Source: Pseudomonadota bacterium
GTDB lineage: Bacteria > Pseudomonadota > Gammaproteobacteria > Xanthomonadales > Rhodanobacteraceae
Reading direction: 5' to 3'
NCBI GenBank assembly: GCA_021792975.1
Contig: JAJYTR010000016.1
Location: 1-41,868, forward strand
DNA length: 41,868 nucleotides
The notes beneath the pieces were generated by a model that saw only the letters and a program-made list of their open reading frames with translations, was not told where the DNA came from and did no database searches. Shown one piece after another: positions 7,416 through 14,804 of the stretch. A program made the position numbers and the translations under genes. Every line of letters begins with the position of its first letter. Positions within the stretch are counted from its first letter, which is position 1.

Positions 7416-8111
7416 TCAGTGGCTGCTGGCCAGCTCCGCGTCCGCGCCGGCGCAGACCAGCGGCTGCAGGTTCCAGGCCTCGAGGTACCACTGGTTTTCC
7501 TCGATGCTGAACAGGGCCAGCGCCGCATTGGCCAGGCGCACGTTCAGTTCCACCAGCGCGGCATCATCCAGGCGCAGCGCAGCCTGTGCGCAGCGCGCGA
7601 TGGCGCCGGCCGAACTGACGACGAGTACCTGCGCGCAGGGTTGCGCCGCCAGCGCCGCGCGGGCGCGCGCCACGCGCGCGGCGAAGGCATCCCAGCGCTC
7701 GGGCATGTCTGCATCCAGCCTGCCGCTGCGCCAGGCGGCGAACACCACACGCAGCAACGCACGTCCCTGGGCCGCGGTGGCACCGGCGGCGACGTAGGCC
7801 AGCTCCGGCGCATCCGGATAGGTGCTGCGGAATGCCCGCAGCAATGCCTCGGCATCGCCGTCGTCCCAGTCCGGTTCGACCTCGACGGCCGGCGTGGCGA
7901 TGCCGGCGGCGCGATACGCGGCGCGGATCGCCTGCACGGTGTCGCGGTGGCGCCGGCGCGGTCCACAGAGCAGACGCTGCGGGCGCCAGTCCGGGCTGCC
8001 GGCCAGCCAGCGGCCCAGCTGCGCGGCCTGCCGTCGGCCGCGATCGCTGAGCCGGTCGTAGCGGGAACCGCCCCAGTCGGCCTGGGCGTGCCGGATCAGC
8101 AGCGCCTGCAT
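7416..8111 (-). CDS. Histidine phosphatase superfamily protein, second catalytic His replaced
   Basis: A 231-residue protein with the RHG-type start LLIRHAQADWGG (R7, H8), then RLSDRGRRQA and the GPRRRHRDTVQA stretch that supplies a phosphate-binding arginine. This marks the phosphoglycerate-mutase/SixA-like fold. The late motif that is normally VSHGG reads VVSSAGAI, so the second catalytic histidine is replaced by Ser (residue 167). Hydrolytic activity is therefore doubtful or altered. I chose the ATG at 8111 because the RHA motif should lie near the N-terminus; an ATG at 8150 would overlap the end of yggT. It is the last gene of the yggS-proC-yggT run, 25 bp after yggT, and converges on the BtuF-like gene with only 6 bp between stops. 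Substrate unknown. Confidence 0.75.
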   Translation of the reverse strand: MQALLIRHAQADWGGSRYDRLSDRGRRQAAQLGRWLAGSPDWRPQRLLCGPRRRHRDTVQAIRAAYRAAGIATPAVEVEPDWDDGDAEALLRAFRSTYPDAPELAYVAAGATAAQGRALLRVVFAAWRSGRLDADMPERWDAFAARVARARAALAAQPCAQVLVVSSAGAIARCAQAALRLDDAALVELNVRLANAALALFSIEENQWYLEAWNLQPLVCAGADAELASSH

Positions 8112-8136
8112 GTCTGCCGATGGGACCGGGTCCGGC

Positions 8137-8727
8137 TCACGATCCCGCACCGCCCAGCGCCAGGCGCGTCGCGAAATCGAACAGCGGCTGCACCAGCAGC
8201 AGCCGCGCCAGCATGATCAGCAGAATGGCGATGGCCGGCGAGAAGTCCAGCCCGGCCAGGGCCGGCACCACGCGACGCAGCGGGCGCAGCACCGGCTCGG
8301 CGATCTGGCTGATGAAAGGCACCAGCGGATGCTGCGGGTCCACCGCGAACAGGCTCATCAGCGCGGCCGCGAAGATGATCGCGAGGTAGAGCACCAGCAC
8401 GAAGTCCAGCAGGTCGGCCAGCGCCATCAGCAGCAGGCCGGCGGGCTGCGGCAGCGCTCCCTGCAGCAGCACCAGCAGCGCAACCTTGAATGCCGCCAGC
8501 AGGTAGGCCAGCAGCAGCGGCGCCAGGCTCACGCGATGCAGGCTGGGCACGAAGCGCCGCAGAGGCGCCACCAGCCGGTGGGTGCCGCGGAACAGGAACT
8601 GGCAGACCGGGTTGTAGAAATTCACGCGCGCCAGTTCGGCCAGCAGGCGCAGCACGAACATCGCCATCGCCGCGCCGAAGACGAAGGTGATCAGCAGTTG
8701 CGCCGCACTGGCGAAATAGCCGTTCAC
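8137..8727 (-). CDS. yggT: YggT family integral membrane protein
   Basis: A 196-residue membrane protein with two YGGT repeats: hydrophobic segments near residues 5-30, 65-90, 95-125 and 155-185, and the repeated NPVCQFLFRGTHRLVAPLRR / FISQIAEPVLRPLRRVVPAL pattern. The family is widespread, lies in the inner membrane, and has been linked to osmotic tolerance and, in some lineages, to division or plastid nucleoid placement; the molecular function is not settled. The start is a GTG at 8727 that overlaps the proC stop (GTGA), so translation is probably coupled. The gene order yggS-proC-yggT is conserved in many gammaproteobacteria. Confidence 0.9.
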   Translation of the reverse strand: MNGYFASAAQLLITFVFGAAMAMFVLRLLAELARVNFYNPVCQFLFRGTHRLVAPLRRFVPSLHRVSLAPLLLAYLLAAFKVALLVLLQGALPQPAGLLLMALADLLDFVLVLYLAIIFAAALMSLFAVDPQHPLVPFISQIAEPVLRPLRRVVPALAGLDFSPAIAILLIMLARLLLVQPLFDFATRLALGGAGS

Positions 8728-9626
8728 GGCGCGGCCCCGGCCGTGGCTGCCAGCTCGGCTGCGCGCCGCGCGGCCGCGGCGACGGCCTGTACCGCCAGTT
8801 CGGCGAATCCGCCGCGCTGCAGCACCTGCAGCGCGGCCTGGGTGGTGCCGCCCGGCGAGGTCACCCGCTGGCGCAGGATGGACGCGTCGGCGCCGTCCTC
8901 GCGCAGCATGCGACCGGCGCCCAGGCAGGTCTGTGCCGCCAGCAGGCGCGCCGTTTCCGCCGGCAGACCCTGCGCCACCGCGGCAGCTTCCATGGCCTCG
9001 GCCAGCAGGAAGAAATAGGCCGGCCCCGAGCCCGACAGTGCGGTGACGATGTCCATCCAGCCCTCTTCGGCGATCCAGCAGACCGCGCCCACCGCGGCCA
9101 TGATGCGTTCCGCGTGCGCGCGCCCAGCGGCATCCACGCGAGCATTGGCATAGAGGCCGGTGGCGCCGGCACCCAGCAGCGCCGGCGTGTTGGGCATGGC
9201 GCGCACCACCGCGAGGCCGCCGCCCAGCCAGCCTGCGATCGCATCGCAACGGATGCCGGCGGCGATCGAGAGCACCGTAGGCCGCTCGCGCTGGGCCGGC
9301 GTCGCCAGGCCGCGGCAGACCTCACGCAGCACCTGCGGTTTGACCGCCAGCACCCACAGGGCGGCGCCGCGTACCGCTTCGGCGTTGTCCGCGTGGACGC
9401 CGACGCCGAACGTCCGTGCCAGTTCGTCGCGCGCCTCGGGGCGCGGCTCGGCGACGCGGATGCGCGCGGCGTCGCCGTCGCCGCGCAGCAGCCCGCCGAT
9501 CAGCGCGCGTGCCATATTGCCGCCGCCGAGGAAGACGATGGCGCCGGGTGTGCGGGACTCGGGACTCGAAACAGATGCCCGGGACTCGGGATTCGGGACT
9601 CGGGACTCGGGTGGAAGCGAATTCAT
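8724..9626 (-). CDS. proC: Pyrroline-5-carboxylate reductase with repeat-derived N-terminus
   Basis: A 300-residue enzyme for the last step of proline synthesis: NAD(P)H reduction of 1-pyrroline-5-carboxylate. The Rossmann motif FLGGGNMARALIGG starts near residue 32. The family signature is seen in AMPNTPALLGAGATGLY, TALSGSGPAYFFLLAEAM and RQRVTSPGGTTQAAL. The first 28 residues (MNSLPPESRVPNPESR and on) are absent from normal ProC. They are translated from GGGACTC repeats in the DNA, with PESR appearing three times. No ATG, GTG or TTG occurs in frame between the repeats and the Rossmann strand, so the ATG at 9626, just outside the repeat block, is the only plausible start. The stop overlaps yggT. 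Confidence 0.93.
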   Translation of the reverse strand: MNSLPPESRVPNPESRASVSSPESRTPGAIVFLGGGNMARALIGGLLRGDGDAARIRVAEPRPEARDELARTFGVGVHADNAEAVRGAALWVLAVKPQVLREVCRGLATPAQRERPTVLSIAAGIRCDAIAGWLGGGLAVVRAMPNTPALLGAGATGLYANARVDAAGRAHAERIMAAVGAVCWIAEEGWMDIVTALSGSGPAYFFLLAEAMEAAAVAQGLPAETARLLAAQTCLGAGRMLREDGADASILRQRVTSPGGTTQAALQVLQRGGFAELAVQAVAAAARRAAELAATAGAAP

Positions 9627-9768
9627 GCTGGGAGCCGACGATCCGGAGACATCCGGGTTCCCTGAATTCTAGGGGTTAATCAGGATCGGCAGAGGGGGCG
9701 GGAGCCGGGAGCAAGGAGCTTGTGCTTGGTTATTTGATTTTCGGACTTTTCCCGAGTCCCGAGTCCCG
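9554..9768. repeat. GGGACTC repeats with an 18-bp perfect inverted repeat between yggS and proC
   Basis: Left block: GGGACTCGGGACTCG at 9554-9568 and a run of GGGACTC/GGGATTC units at 9580-9611. Right block: the reverse complement at 9751-9768. The 18 bases 9594-9611 (CGGGACTCGGGACTCGGG) are exactly complementary to 9751-9768, with 139 bp between them. The middle part is less GC-rich than its surroundings and has no reading frame of its own. Short GGGATTCGGGA-type repeats of this kind are, as I recall, frequent between genes in Xanthomonadales. The arms could fold into a long-range stem in the yggS-proC transcript. Whether this is a mobile miniature element is inference. Confidence 0.7.
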
Positions 9769-9773
9769 GCATT

Positions 9774-10445
9774 TCACCCGCGCGGTCCGAACAGCGCGCT
9801 GCCGATGCGCACCTCGGTCGCGCCCGCGGCGATGGCCAGTTCGAAGTCCTCGGACATGCCCATCGACAGCGTGTCGATGCCGGGGAACTCCGCGCGCAGC
9901 GTTTCGAATCGCGCGCGCATGCGGCGGAAGGCGTCCACGCGCCGCGCGCTGTCCGGGTGCGGTGCCGGGATGGCCATCAGCCCGCGCAGGGCCAGCGCCG
10001 GCGCTTGCGCCACCTGCCGTGCCAGCGTTTCGACGTCCTGCGGCGCGCAGCCCGACTTGCCGGCCTCGCCCTCGATGTTGACCTGGATCAGCACGTTCAG
10101 CGGCGGCCGCTGCGGCGGGCGCGCGGCCGCCAGCAGGGGGACCAGCTTGGCGCGGTCCAGGCTTTCCAGCCAGTCGAAGTGCCGCGCCGCCTCGCGGCAC
10201 TTGTTGGACTGCAGCGGGCCGATCAGGTGCCACTCGATGCCGAGTCCGGCCAGTTCGCGCTGCTTGGCCAGCGCCTCTTGCACATAGTTTTCGCCGAAGG
10301 CGCGCTGCCCGCAGCCGGCCAGTTCGCGCAGCGCGGCGGCCGGCTGCCTCTTGGAGACCGCCAGCAGGCGCACGCCGGGACCATCGCCCTGCGCCGCCGC
10401 GATGCGCCGGCACACCGCCTCGAGCGTGACGCAGCGCGCGCTCAC
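9774..10445 (-). CDS. yggS: YggS/PROSC pyridoxal-phosphate homeostasis protein
   Basis: A 223-residue single-domain PLP-binding protein of the alanine-racemase fold. LLAVSKRQPAAALRELAG contains the PLP lysine (near K32), followed by FGENYVQE, EWHLIGPLQSNK and the C-terminal LSMGMSEDFELAIAAGATEVRIGSALFG, split here as SMGMSEDF and VRIGSALFG; all are signature stretches of the family. It buffers pyridoxal phosphate in the cytosol and has no known catalytic turnover. The length matches the family (about 220-235). It is the first gene of the minus-strand run yggS-proC-yggT and diverges from pilT with 87 bp between starts. The GGGACTC repeat begins 5 bp after its stop. Confidence 0.95.
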   Translation of the reverse strand: MSARCVTLEAVCRRIAAAQGDGPGVRLLAVSKRQPAAALRELAGCGQRAFGENYVQEALAKQRELAGLGIEWHLIGPLQSNKCREAARHFDWLESLDRAKLVPLLAAARPPQRPPLNVLIQVNIEGEAGKSGCAPQDVETLARQVAQAPALALRGLMAIPAPHPDSARRVDAFRRMRARFETLRAEFPGIDTLSMGMSEDFELAIAAGATEVRIGSALFGPRG

Positions 10446-10479
10446 GGCCCGCGCCTGCTGCGCGCCGATGGCCGCCGGC

Positions 10480-10485
10480 TATACT
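10480..10485 (+). promoter_or_regulatory. Probable -10 element of the pilT promoter
   Basis: TATACT, preceded by GGC, lies 48 bp before the pilT ATG in the 87-bp gap between yggS and pilT. It matches the sigma70 -10 consensus at five of six positions; no clear -35 hexamer is visible 16-18 bp upstream. A purine-rich GGGGGAT tract sits about 8-10 bases before the ATG as a weak ribosome binding site. Confidence 0.4.
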
Positions 10486-10532
10486 CGAAACGGGTGTCGT
10501 CGCCGCCCGGGGCGGCTGTGGGGGATACGCGC

Positions 10533-11573
10533 ATGGATATCGCCGAACTGCTGGCCTTCTCGGTGAAGAATAAGGCTTCGGACCTGCACCTGTCGGCGGG
10601 CCTGCCGCCGATGATCCGCGTCGACGGCGACGTGCGCCGCATCAACGTGCCGGCGCTGGAACACAAGCAGGTGCATACGCTGATTTACGACATCATGTCG
10701 GACAAGCAGCGGCGCGACTACGAGGAGTTCCTCGAAGTCGACTTCTCGTTCGAGATCGCCGGACTGGCGCGCTTCCGCGTCAACGCCTTCAACCAGAACC
10801 GCGGCGCGGCGGCGGTGTTCCGCACCATTCCCTCCGAGGTGTGGACGCTGGAGGATCTCGGCGCGCCCAAGATCTTCAAGGAACTGATCGACCAGCCGCA
10901 GGGCCTGATCCTATGCACCGGGCCGACCGGCTCGGGCAAGTCCACCACGCTGGCGGCGATGGTCGACCACATCAACAAGAACCACTACGGCCACATCCTC
11001 ACCATCGAGGACCCGATCGAGTTCGTGCACACCTCGCAGAAGTGCCTGGTCAATCAGCGCGAGGTGCACCGCGACACCCACGGCTTCAACGAAGCGCTGC
11101 GCTCGGCGCTGCGCGAGGACCCGGACTACATCCTGGTCGGCGAGATGCGCGACATCGAAACCATCCGCCTGGCGCTGACTGCGGCGGAAACCGGCCACCT
11201 GGTGTTCGCCACGCTGCACACTTCCTCGGCGGCCAAGACCATCGACCGTATCATCGACGTGTTCCCGGCCGGCGAGAAACCCATGGTGCGCTCGATGCTT
11301 TCGGAGAGCCTGCGCGCGGTGATCGCGCAGTCGCTGCTGAAGAAGATCGGCGGCGGGCGCATCGCCGCGCACGAGATCATGGTCGGCATTCCGGCCATCC
11401 GCAACCTGATCCGCGAGGACAAGGTGGCGCAGATGTACTCCTCGATCCAGACCGGCCAGCAGTACGGCATGCAGACCATGGACCAGTGCCTGCAGGACAT
11501 GGTCAAGCGTGGTGCGGTCACGCGTCAGCAGGCGCTGGAATACGCCAAGAACAAGGAGATCTTCAAGGCCTGA
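10533..11573 (+). CDS. pilT: PilT, type IV pilus retraction ATPase
   Basis: A 346-residue hexameric ATPase of the secretion-ATPase superfamily that depolymerises the pilus at the inner-membrane base and drives twitching. An N-terminal PAS-like domain (about 1-100, beginning MDIAELLAFSVKNKASDLHL) is followed by the RecA-like core with Walker A GPTGSGKSTT (about 129-138), the Asp-box region THGFNEALRSALREDPD, Walker B ILVGEMRD and the His box HLVFATLHTSSAAKTIDRI. The C-terminal signature AIRNLIRE, typical of PilT and needed for retraction, is present. The length equals the usual 344-347. The start follows the PAS-like fold; a longer frame upstream runs through yggS and is not coding. pilU follows after 102 bp. 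Confidence 0.97.
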   Translation: MDIAELLAFSVKNKASDLHLSAGLPPMIRVDGDVRRINVPALEHKQVHTLIYDIMSDKQRRDYEEFLEVDFSFEIAGLARFRVNAFNQNRGAAAVFRTIPSEVWTLEDLGAPKIFKELIDQPQGLILCTGPTGSGKSTTLAAMVDHINKNHYGHILTIEDPIEFVHTSQKCLVNQREVHRDTHGFNEALRSALREDPDYILVGEMRDIETIRLALTAAETGHLVFATLHTSSAAKTIDRIIDVFPAGEKPMVRSMLSESLRAVIAQSLLKKIGGGRIAAHEIMVGIPAIRNLIREDKVAQMYSSIQTGQQYGMQTMDQCLQDMVKRGAVTRQQALEYAKNKEIFKA

Positions 11574-11675
11574 CCGCGCGGCGCGCGCGGGTGTAGGGTT
11601 GCGGGGCGCGGCGTACGCCGCGCGCAATCAGCAGGTTCCGCCGCGCGCGGGCGCGGCGCATCGCGGGAGGGCGTT

Positions 11676-12824
11676 ATGAGCACGCCGGATTTCACCAGTT
11701 TCCTCAAGTTGATGGCGCACAAGAAGGCCTCGGACCTGTTCGTCACCGCGGGCGTGGCGCCTTCGATCAAGATCAACGGCCGCATCACGCCGATCACGCA
11801 GACGCCGCTGACCGCCAGCCAGTCGCGCGACATGGTGCTCAACGTGATGACGCCGGCGCAGCGCGAGGAGTTCGAGAAGACCCACGAGTGCCAGTTCGCC
11901 ATCAGCCTCTCGGGGGTGGGACGCTTCCGCGTCAGCGCGTTCTACCAGCGCAACTGCGTGGGCATGGTGCTGCGCCGCCTGGAGACGCGCATTCCCACGG
12001 TGGAGGAGCTGAACCTGCCGCCCATCCTCAAGCAGCTGGCGATGACCAAGCGCGGCATCATCATCGTGGTGGGCGCCACCGGCGCCGGCAAGTCCACCAC
12101 GCTGGCGGCCATGATCGGCTACCGCAACCAGAACTCCACGGGCCACATCATCAGCATCGAGGATCCCATCGAGTACGTGCACCGCCACGAAGGCTGCATC
12201 GTGACCCAGCGCGAGCTGGGCATCGATACCGACAGCTGGGAGAACGCGCTGAAGAACACCCTGCGCCAGGCACCGGACGTGATCATGATCGGCGAGGTGC
12301 GCACGCGCGAGACCATGTCGCATGCCATCAACTTCGCCGAGACCGGCCACCTGGTGCTGTGCACGCTGCACGCCAACAACGCCAACCAGGCGATGGAGCG
12401 CATCATCCATTTCTTTCCGGTGGACGTGCGCGAACAGCTGTTCATGGACCTTTCGCTCAACCTGAAGGGCGTGATCGCGCAGCAGCTGATCCCCACCCCG
12501 GACGGCAAGGCCAGGCGCGTGGCGGTCGAGGTGATGCTGGGCACGCCGCTGGTGTCGGATTACATCCGCAAGGGCGAGGTCCACAAGCTCAAGGAAGTGA
12601 TCAAGGACTCCACGCAGCTCGGCATGCGGACCTTCGACCAGAGCCTGGTCGAGCTGTACCACGCCGGCGAGATCACCTACGACGACGCGCTACGCCACGC
12701 CGACAGCGCCAACGAAGTGCGCCTGGCGATCAAGCTGGCGCAGGGAGGCGACGCCAACACGCTGGCGCAGGGCCTGGGCGATGTCGAGGTGCTGGAGGCC
12801 ACGCCCAGCGACTACCGGCGCTGA
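11676..12824 (+). CDS. pilU: PilU, accessory pilus retraction ATPase
   Basis: A 382-residue PilT paralogue. Its start MSTPDFTSFLKLMAHKKASD matches PilU. Walker A is GATGAGKSTTLAAMIG (about residue 133), Walker B MIGEVRTRE and the His box GHLVLCTLHANNANQAMERI. In place of PilT's AIRNLIRE it has GTPLVSDYIRKGEV, as expected for PilU. PilU works together with PilT, adding force to retraction. GGGAGG lies a few bases before the ATG at 11676 and gives a good ribosome binding site. The 102-bp gap from pilT is GC-rich, with no clear promoter; the two genes are probably co-transcribed. It converges on pyrB with 17 bp between the stops. Confidence 0.96.
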   Translation: MSTPDFTSFLKLMAHKKASDLFVTAGVAPSIKINGRITPITQTPLTASQSRDMVLNVMTPAQREEFEKTHECQFAISLSGVGRFRVSAFYQRNCVGMVLRRLETRIPTVEELNLPPILKQLAMTKRGIIIVVGATGAGKSTTLAAMIGYRNQNSTGHIISIEDPIEYVHRHEGCIVTQRELGIDTDSWENALKNTLRQAPDVIMIGEVRTRETMSHAINFAETGHLVLCTLHANNANQAMERIIHFFPVDVREQLFMDLSLNLKGVIAQQLIPTPDGKARRVAVEVMLGTPLVSDYIRKGEVHKLKEVIKDSTQLGMRTFDQSLVELYHAGEITYDDALRHADSANEVRLAIKLAQGGDANTLAQGLGDVEVLEATPSDYRR

Positions 12825-12848
12825 GGTGTCGCCGGCGCGGCTCAGCGC
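12818..12848. terminator. Inverted repeat across the pilU/pyrB convergent ends
   Basis: GCGCTGAG (12818-12825) is repeated in reverse complement as CTCAGCGC (12841-12848), with a 15-bp loop. It covers both stop codons of the convergent genes. There is no T run on either side, so it is a weak candidate for a bidirectional terminator and may only reflect similar gene ends. Confidence 0.25.
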
Positions 12849-13768
12849 GCCAGCAGATCGGCCAGCACGGCCATGCGCACGAACACGCCGTTGGCCACCT
12901 GCTCGAGGATGCGCGATTGCGGGCCGTCGGCCACTTCGGAGGCGATCTCGATGCCGCGGTTGATCGGACCCGGGTGCAGGACCAGTGCCTCGGGCGCGGC
13001 GCGGCGCAGCCGGTCCGCGGTGAGGCCGTAGCGCTGGAAATAGGCCGCTTCGTCCGGCAGCAGCGTCGCCACCATGCGCTCCTTCTGCAGGCGCAGCATG
13101 ATGACCACGTCGCTGCCCTCGATGGCGGCGTCGAAGTCGTCGTGCAGGGTGCAGCCCGGGAAATCGGCCGCCGCCGGCAGCAGTGCCGGCGGCCCGCACA
13201 GCCGCAGCCGCCGCACGCCCAGTGTCTGCAGGGCGTGCACGTCCGAACGCGCCACGCGCGAGTGCAGTACGTCGCCGCAGAGGGTGGCGGTCAGCGTGTC
13301 GAAACGGCGCCGGTGCTGGCGCACGGTCAGCGCGTCCAGCAGGCCCTGGGTTGGGTGCGCGTGGTTGCCGTCACCGGCGTTGATGATGCTGACGGCGCTG
13401 GCGGCGTGGCGCACCAGGAAATCGGGGGTGCCGCTCTCGCGGTGGCGCACCACCAGCGCATCGAGATGCATCGCCTCCAGCGTGTGCAGCGTGTCCAGCA
13501 GCGTTTCGCCCTTGCTGGTGGAGGAGCTGGTGATGTCGAAGTTCACCACGTCCATGCCCAGCCGCCGCGCCGCCAGCTCGAACGAGGTGCGCGTGCGCGT
13601 GGACGGCTCGAAGAAGAGGTTGAGTACCGTGCGTCCGCGCAGCAGGTCCAGCCTGCGCGTGCCGTGCGCACAGGCGTCGCGCAGCGATTCGGCGCGGTCC
13701 AGCAGACGCTGCAGCGTGGCGGCGTCCAGATGCTGCAGGGTGATCAGGTGGCGGAGGTGCGTGCTCAT
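12842..13768 (-). CDS. pyrB: Aspartate carbamoyltransferase catalytic subunit
   Basis: A 308-residue enzyme for the second step of pyrimidine synthesis, joining carbamoyl phosphate and aspartate. Carbamoyl-phosphate motifs FFEPSTRTRTSFE (about 47-59) and SSSTSKGETLLDT, and later HPTQGLLDALT and LHPGPINRG, are present. The ATG at 13768 overlaps the ruvX stop as ATGA, so translation is coupled. A longer frame through ruvX is not coding. In P. aeruginosa the same locus has pyrR and a DHOase-like pyrC' around pyrB; neither is seen here, and no regulatory pyrI follows. The UTP-sensing control known there is therefore not encoded next to this gene. Confidence 0.96.
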   Translation of the reverse strand: MSTHLRHLITLQHLDAATLQRLLDRAESLRDACAHGTRRLDLLRGRTVLNLFFEPSTRTRTSFELAARRLGMDVVNFDITSSSTSKGETLLDTLHTLEAMHLDALVVRHRESGTPDFLVRHAASAVSIINAGDGNHAHPTQGLLDALTVRQHRRRFDTLTATLCGDVLHSRVARSDVHALQTLGVRRLRLCGPPALLPAAADFPGCTLHDDFDAAIEGSDVVIMLRLQKERMVATLLPDEAAYFQRYGLTADRLRRAAPEALVLHPGPINRGIEIASEVADGPQSRILEQVANGVFVRMAVLADLLAR

Positions 13769-14211
13769 CGGGATGCGCCCAGCCAGGATTCGAGGATGAC
13801 CGCCGCCGCCACGGCATCCAGCCGTGCCGCATCGCGACGGCGGCGCTGCCCGCGTGCGCGCTGGGCGGCGAAACGGCGCGTGGCTTCCTGCGAGCTGTGC
13901 CGCTCGTCGTACAGATGCACGGGCAGTGCGTAGCGTGCCCGGAGCTGTGCGGCGAACGCGCGCGCGGCGGCGGTAATCGCCCGCCCGCCGCCGTCGTGGT
14001 CCAGCGGCAGGCCGACCACCAGTGCGGCGGGCATCCATGTGTGCAGCAGCGTGTCCAGGGCCGGCCAGTCCGGCTCGCCGTTACGCGCCGTCAGCGCCGC
14101 CAGCGGCCGCACGCCGCCGGTCACCGTCTCGCCCACGGCCACGCCGATGCAGCGGCGCCCGAAATCGAATCCCAGCACGCTGCCCGCAGCCGCCAGCGCC
14201 GGCGGGCTCAT
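13765..14211 (-). CDS. ruvX: RuvX/YqgF, putative pre-16S rRNA nuclease (RNase H fold)
   Basis: A 148-residue protein with the YqgF fold: VLGFDFGRRCIGVAVGE (first acidic residue in the DFG stretch), VVGLPLDHDG and YDERHSSQEA with the E/D catalytic candidates. The family is also described as a Holliday-junction resolvase homologue; maturation of the 16S rRNA 5' end is the better supported role in E. coli. The C-terminal part is rich in Arg (RARGQRRRRDAARLDAVAA), as usual. The start overlaps the yqgE stop as ATGA and the stop overlaps pyrB, so three genes are translationally linked. The pair yqgE-ruvX is widely conserved. Confidence 0.94.
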   Translation of the reverse strand: MSPPALAAAGSVLGFDFGRRCIGVAVGETVTGGVRPLAALTARNGEPDWPALDTLLHTWMPAALVVGLPLDHDGGGRAITAAARAFAAQLRARYALPVHLYDERHSSQEATRRFAAQRARGQRRRRDAARLDAVAAAVILESWLGASR

Positions 14212-14771
14212 GCGTTGCCGGCATAGGGGCTGAGGCGCTGCGCGTCCACGCCCATGCGCGCTGCGGCGGCGCTCCAGCGCTGCTCCAGCGGCACGCTGAA
14301 CAGCAGCTCGTGGTCGGCGCCCACGGTGAGCCAGGCGTTGTCGCGCAGTTCGCGCTCGAGCTGTCCGGGCTCCCAGCCGGCGTAGCCCAGTGCCACCAGC
14401 GCGCGCGCGGGGCCGCGACCGGCGGCCAGCGCTTCGAGGATGTCGCGCGAAGTGGTCAGGCTGAGGCCGGCGTCGATGGTGTGGGTCGAGGCCCAGTGTC
14501 CGTCCGGCGGATGCAGCACGAAACCGCGCTCGCGTTGCAGCGGGCCGCCGTTGAGCACCGGTTGTCCGGTCAGCCCGTCGTCGTCGCTGGATAGATCCAG
14601 ATGCCGCAGCAACTCGCCCAGCCGGTAGTCGGACGGCCGGTTGATCACCAGCCCCAGCGCGCCGTCCTCGTTGTGCTGGCAGACCAGGGTGACGGTGTGC
14701 TCGAAGTTGGGATCGCGCAGGCCGGGCATGGCGACCAGCAGATCTCCGGTAAGCGAGCGGACATCGATCAT
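14208..14771 (-). CDS. yqgE: YqgE/AlgH family protein
   Basis: A 187-residue cytosolic protein with the family signature GDLLVAMPGLRDPNFEHTV at the N-terminus, ALGLVINRP, and GYAGWEPGQLERELRDNAWL in the C-terminal half. The length is typical (about 185-190). In Pseudomonas the homologue is AlgH, linked genetically to alginate control; the biochemical function remains unclear. It lies 33 bp after tonB and overlaps ruvX by 4 bp in the gshB-tonB-yqgE-ruvX-pyrB operon. Confidence 0.95.
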   Translation of the reverse strand: MIDVRSLTGDLLVAMPGLRDPNFEHTVTLVCQHNEDGALGLVINRPSDYRLGELLRHLDLSSDDDGLTGQPVLNGGPLQRERGFVLHPPDGHWASTHTIDAGLSLTTSRDILEALAAGRGPARALVALGYAGWEPGQLERELRDNAWLTVGADHELLFSVPLEQRWSAAAARMGVDAQRLSPYAGNA

Positions 14772-14804
14772 GCCGGCATTGTAGCGGCGGGCGGCCGTCC
14801 GCGT

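Noticed and set aside
12818-12848. A strong bidirectional terminator between pilU and pyrB
   Set aside because: Kept only as a weak feature, because no T run is present on either strand and the repeat overlaps both stop codons.
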